Shown here: in pieces, positions 35,122 to 37,377 of the stretch
Numbering within the stretch: position 1 is the first letter of the stretch
Layout: each line of letters begins with the position of its first letter
From: Tomitella cavernea
GTDB taxonomy: Bacteria > Actinomycetota > Actinomycetes > Mycobacteriales > Mycobacteriaceae
Reading direction: 5' to 3'
Assembly (NCBI RefSeq): GCF_016599145.1
Contig: NZ_JAENKO010000044.1
Coordinates: 1-37,377 of the forward strand
Length of the DNA: 37,377 nucleotides
The notes under the pieces: model-generated
The model's database searches: none
Told to the model about the DNA's origin: nothing
What the model saw: only the letters and a program-made list of their open reading frames with translations
Translations under genes and position numbers: made by a program

Positions 35122-36696
35122 GTGAAGGAACGATCGAGAGTGGAGCAATACGAACGTATCCGACGCGATCGACGCGATAAAGGCATGTCGATCCGCAGAC
35201 TCGCCGAGACCCACAAAGTTCACCGCCGCGTTGTGCGTCAAGCACTCGCCGACGCGGTGCCCCCGCCGCGTAAGTCCCCCGATCGGGTCTCGCCGGCACT
35301 CGGTCCGTACGAGGACACGATCCGCCGGTGGCTGACCGAAGATCTCCAGGCGCCGAAGAAGCAACGCCATACCGCCCGTCGTATCTGGCAGCGGCTACTC
35401 GACGAGGAAGGAGCCGCGGTGGCTGAATCGAGTGTGCGCAACCTCGTCGCCCGCCTGCGGAGCGAGATCGCTGGCGAGCAGGTGCAGGTCATGATCGCCC
35501 AGACCCACGGCCCCGCCGAGGAAGCCGAGGTCGACTTCGGCGAGTTCACCGCGGTGATCGCCGGGACCGCGATGCGTCTGCACATGTTCTGTATGCGCCT
35601 GTCGCATTCGGGCAAGGCCGTGCATGTTGCCTACGCGAACCAGGCCCAGGAGTCGTTCCTCGACGGGCACGTGCGGGCGTTCGAGGCGTTCGGTGGGGTG
35701 CCGACCGGGCAGCTGCGCTACGACAACCTGACCGCGGCGGTGATCCGCGTGGCTCTGGGACGCGAACGGTTCGAGCATCCCCGGTTCATCGCTTTGCGCT
35801 CGCACTACGGCTACGACTCGTTCTACTGCATTCCCGGTATCGACGGGGCGCATGAGAAAGGCGGCGTCGAAGGGGAGATCGGCCGGTTCCGGCGCCGGCA
35901 CCTGACACCGGTGCCCCGTGCCGCATCGTTGGCTGAACTGAACGTCATGCTCGCCGCCGCGGATACCGCCGACGACGACCGGCGCATCGCCGCACGGGCC
36001 GAGACCGTCGGCGCGGCCGCCGCACGCGAGCTCCCGATGCTCGCTGCCCTGCCGGCTGAGCCGTTCGACGTGGCCGCGGCCCTGTCGTGCCGGGTCGATA
36101 CGAAGGCGCGGATCTGCGTGCGCCAGTCGTATTACTCGGTGCCGGCCCGGTATGCCGGGCGGCGGATGTCGGTGCGCCTTGGTGCCGCCATGATCGAAGT
36201 ACTCGATCCCGATGCCGGTGTGACTGCTGGGCGGGTGATCGCCCGGCATACCCGGTCGTTACACAAGGGCAGCGAAGACCTGCTGCTCGATCATTATCTG
36301 GAAGTCCTGCAGCGCAAGCCCGGGGCGCTGGGCGGGTCGACCGCGCTGGCAGCCGCCCGCGCCCGCGGCGTATTCACGTCCTCTCATCAGCGGTTTTGGG
36401 ATGCCGCACGCAAGGCCCTCGGCGACGGGGCCGGTACCCGCGCTCTGATCGAGGTTCTCCTTTTGCACCGCACCATGGCCGCCGAGGTCATTGAGGCGGG
36501 CATGACCGCGGCCAGAAAGGCGGGCCTGTTCACCGCGGAGGTGGTCGCCGTCGAAGCCCGGCACGCCGCCGACGCGGCGCGGCCGGCCGCCCCGGTCGTG
36601 ACGGTCGCCGCTGCGGCGGCCGAAGCCGGTGAACGGCCAGTACCGTCACTGACCGGCTACGACCGGCTCCTCGACGCCGAGCAGGTGAGCGCATGA
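35122..36696 (+). CDS. istA: IS21-family transposase IstA
   Basis: DDE transposase of 524 residues counted from the GTG at 35122. The N-terminus has a helix-turn-helix (GMSIRRLAETHKVHRRVVRQ), and the retroviral-integrase-like core carries Asp138 in AEVDFGEF, Asp201 in RYDNLT and Glu250 in KGGVEGEIGRF. A beta-rich domain (QSYYSVPARYAG) and a C-terminal helical tail follow. GAGG lies seven bases before the GTG; a TTG six codons earlier is an alternative start. All catalytic residues are present, so the protein looks functional. Confidence 0.93.
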   Translation: MKERSRVEQYERIRRDRRDKGMSIRRLAETHKVHRRVVRQALADAVPPPRKSPDRVSPALGPYEDTIRRWLTEDLQAPKKQRHTARRIWQRLLDEEGAAVAESSVRNLVARLRSEIAGEQVQVMIAQTHGPAEEAEVDFGEFTAVIAGTAMRLHMFCMRLSHSGKAVHVAYANQAQESFLDGHVRAFEAFGGVPTGQLRYDNLTAAVIRVALGRERFEHPRFIALRSHYGYDSFYCIPGIDGAHEKGGVEGEIGRFRRRHLTPVPRAASLAELNVMLAAADTADDDRRIAARAETVGAAAARELPMLAALPAEPFDVAAALSCRVDTKARICVRQSYYSVPARYAGRRMSVRLGAAMIEVLDPDAGVTAGRVIARHTRSLHKGSEDLLLDHYLEVLQRKPGALGGSTALAAARARGVFTSSHQRFWDAARKALGDGAGTRALIEVLLLHRTMAAEVIEAGMTAARKAGLFTAEVVAVEARHAADAARPAAPVVTVAAAAAEAGERPVPSLTGYDRLLDAEQVSA

Positions 36697-37253
36697 GTGC
36701 CACCGGAAAAGCTTCAGGGTCGGCGGGTCTGGCGGTGGGCGCGTGGAGCGATGAGGCCGCCGCTGCCGCGATCGCCTCTGCCGCAAAGGTGCTGCGGCTG
36801 CCCACCGTGGGCGCACATGCCCAGGAGCTGGCCGCGGCGGCGGTGAAACAACGCCTGTCGCATCTGGGGTTCCTCGCCGAGGTCCTCACCGCCGAATGCG
36901 ATGAACGCGACGCGCGGATGCGGATCCGCCGGGTGCGCGAAGCGAAGTTCCCGCGCACCAAACGCCTCGCCGATTTCGACGCGGCCCGGCTGCCGGACCT
37001 GCCCGCAGCCGCGCTGGCGCACCTGGCCGGCGGCCGGTGGATCGACAAGGGCGAACCGCTGGTGTTGCTCGGCGACTCGGGCACCGGCAAAACCCATCTG
37101 CTGATCGCGCTGGGCACCGCGGCGGCCGAACAAGGACGCAGAGTGCGGTATGTGACGACCGCCGCACTGGTCAATGAGTTGGTCGAGGCCGCTGACGACC
37201 GGCAGCTCTCCCGTGTGGTCGGCCGCTACGCCCGGCTGGACCTGCTCTGTTGA
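36693..37253 (+). CDS. istB: IS21-family helper ATPase IstB, truncated
   Basis: AAA+ transposition helper related to DnaC. The 186 residues include the N-terminal helical region and Walker A GDSGTGKT (127-134). The protein ends in YARLDLLC, immediately before the expected Walker B Asp-Glu, because a second insertion sequence supplies the stop. Normal IstB has about 250-270 residues, so sensor and arginine-finger parts are lost and the ATPase should be inactive. The ATG overlaps the istA stop by four bases. I expect the rest of istB beyond the second element. Confidence 0.9.
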   Translation: MSATGKASGSAGLAVGAWSDEAAAAAIASAAKVLRLPTVGAHAQELAAAAVKQRLSHLGFLAEVLTAECDERDARMRIRRVREAKFPRTKRLADFDAARLPDLPAAALAHLAGGRWIDKGEPLVLLGDSGTGKTHLLIALGTAAAEQGRRVRYVTTAALVNELVEAADDRQLSRVVGRYARLDLLC

Positions 37254-37377
37254 TGGCGCTCATCGATTTTCCCCAGAGTTGCTCGGTGAAGTTCCCCAGG
37301 GTCGCGAGGCTAGGTTAGCCGAGGTTGGTGCCGGTGGTGGCGCGGCGGATTTCTTCTGCGGCGGCGTGGTGGTTGCG
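37251..37377. mobile_element. Second insertion sequence, left end only
   Basis: From about 37249-37251 the sequence departs from istB. TTCCCCAG occurs at 37269-37276 and 37292-37299, 23 bases apart, which resembles repeated IS21-type terminal sites. A coding frame on the minus strand begins inside and runs off the window. It probably belongs to an IS21-like group different from the first element. Confidence 0.65.
37315..37377 (-). CDS. C-terminal end of a second transposition gene, partial
   Basis: The minus strand encodes NHHAAAEEIRRATTGTNLG and a TAA stop at 37315. This is the tail of a protein whose start lies outside the window. The position, ending about 60 bases inside an element end with repeated sites, fits the last gene of an insertion sequence, perhaps IstB. 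Only 20-21 residues are visible, so the family is not settled. Confidence 0.6.
   Translation of the reverse strand, partial: RNHHAAAEEIRRATTGTNLG

Larger units (their letters stand above)
34995..37250 (+). mobile_element. IS21-family insertion sequence, interrupted at its right end
   Basis: The left boundary lies at 34995-35000, where DUF2461 homology ends and the repeated terminal sequences begin. istA is full length. istB follows with a 4-base overlap but is cut in its Walker B region by a second element at about 37250. The right end of this element and any target duplication lie beyond the window. Confidence 0.88.

Noticed and set aside
1-37377. tRNA or rRNA genes as an island attachment site
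   Set aside because: I found no tRNA-like cloverleaf or rRNA sequence when reading the accessory boundaries; a covariance search could still find one.

Overview
The window comes from a high-GC actinobacterium, most likely in the order Mycobacteriales. The evidence is the gene order from about 1 to 26,300: M23 peptidase, xerC, dprA, yifB, yraN, DUF2469, rnhB, lepB, rplS, trmD, rimM, khpA, rpsP, amidohydrolase, ffh, glnB, amt, ftsY, smc, acyP, osmC. From memory this is the order around Rv2891-Rv2923c of Mycobacterium tuberculosis. The genus cannot be fixed from the sequence alone.

Core region, 1-26,300. Almost all housekeeping genes lie on the minus strand, in tightly packed operons with 1-4 base stop/start overlaps (yraN-yifB-dprA, rpsP-khpA-rimM-trmD-tex, ffh-amidohydrolase, osmC-acyP). 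They cover chromosome maintenance (XerC, SMC, DprA, YifB, RNase HII), translation and tRNA modification (L19, S16, RimM, TrmD, KhpA), protein export (LepB, Ffh, FtsY) and ammonium sensing and uptake (Amt, GlnB). Departures from the expected order are a Bcr/CflA-type efflux pump between xerC and dprA, tex joined to trmD, no glnD between glnB and ffh, and an AurF-like di-iron oxygenase between ftsY and smc, preceded by a perfect palindrome over its promoter.

Accessory region, 26,338-37,377. Synteny breaks after osmC. A hipBA toxin-antitoxin pair with operator-like repeats comes first. Behind it lie a decayed nucleotidyltransferase fragment and the zinc-finger end of fpg, which is 5'-truncated and frameshifted. 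Fpg is the expected next gene, so the chromosome appears to have been broken inside it. Next come two small helix-turn-helix genes and the most interesting locus: a two-gene operon encoding a 680-residue protein that joins a GHKL ATPase to a PD-(D/E)XK nuclease, and a 404-residue protein ending in a HEPN-type RX4H motif. I read this as a candidate anti-phage or abortive-infection system that I do not recognise as a named type. A frameshifted Xre-like regulator sits directly upstream.

The right end holds an operon of small proteins (ArsR regulator, SRPBCC, SnoaL-like, TfoX-N, DUF2461). An IS21-family element truncates its last gene. The istB of that element is in turn cut by a second insertion sequence that runs off the window.
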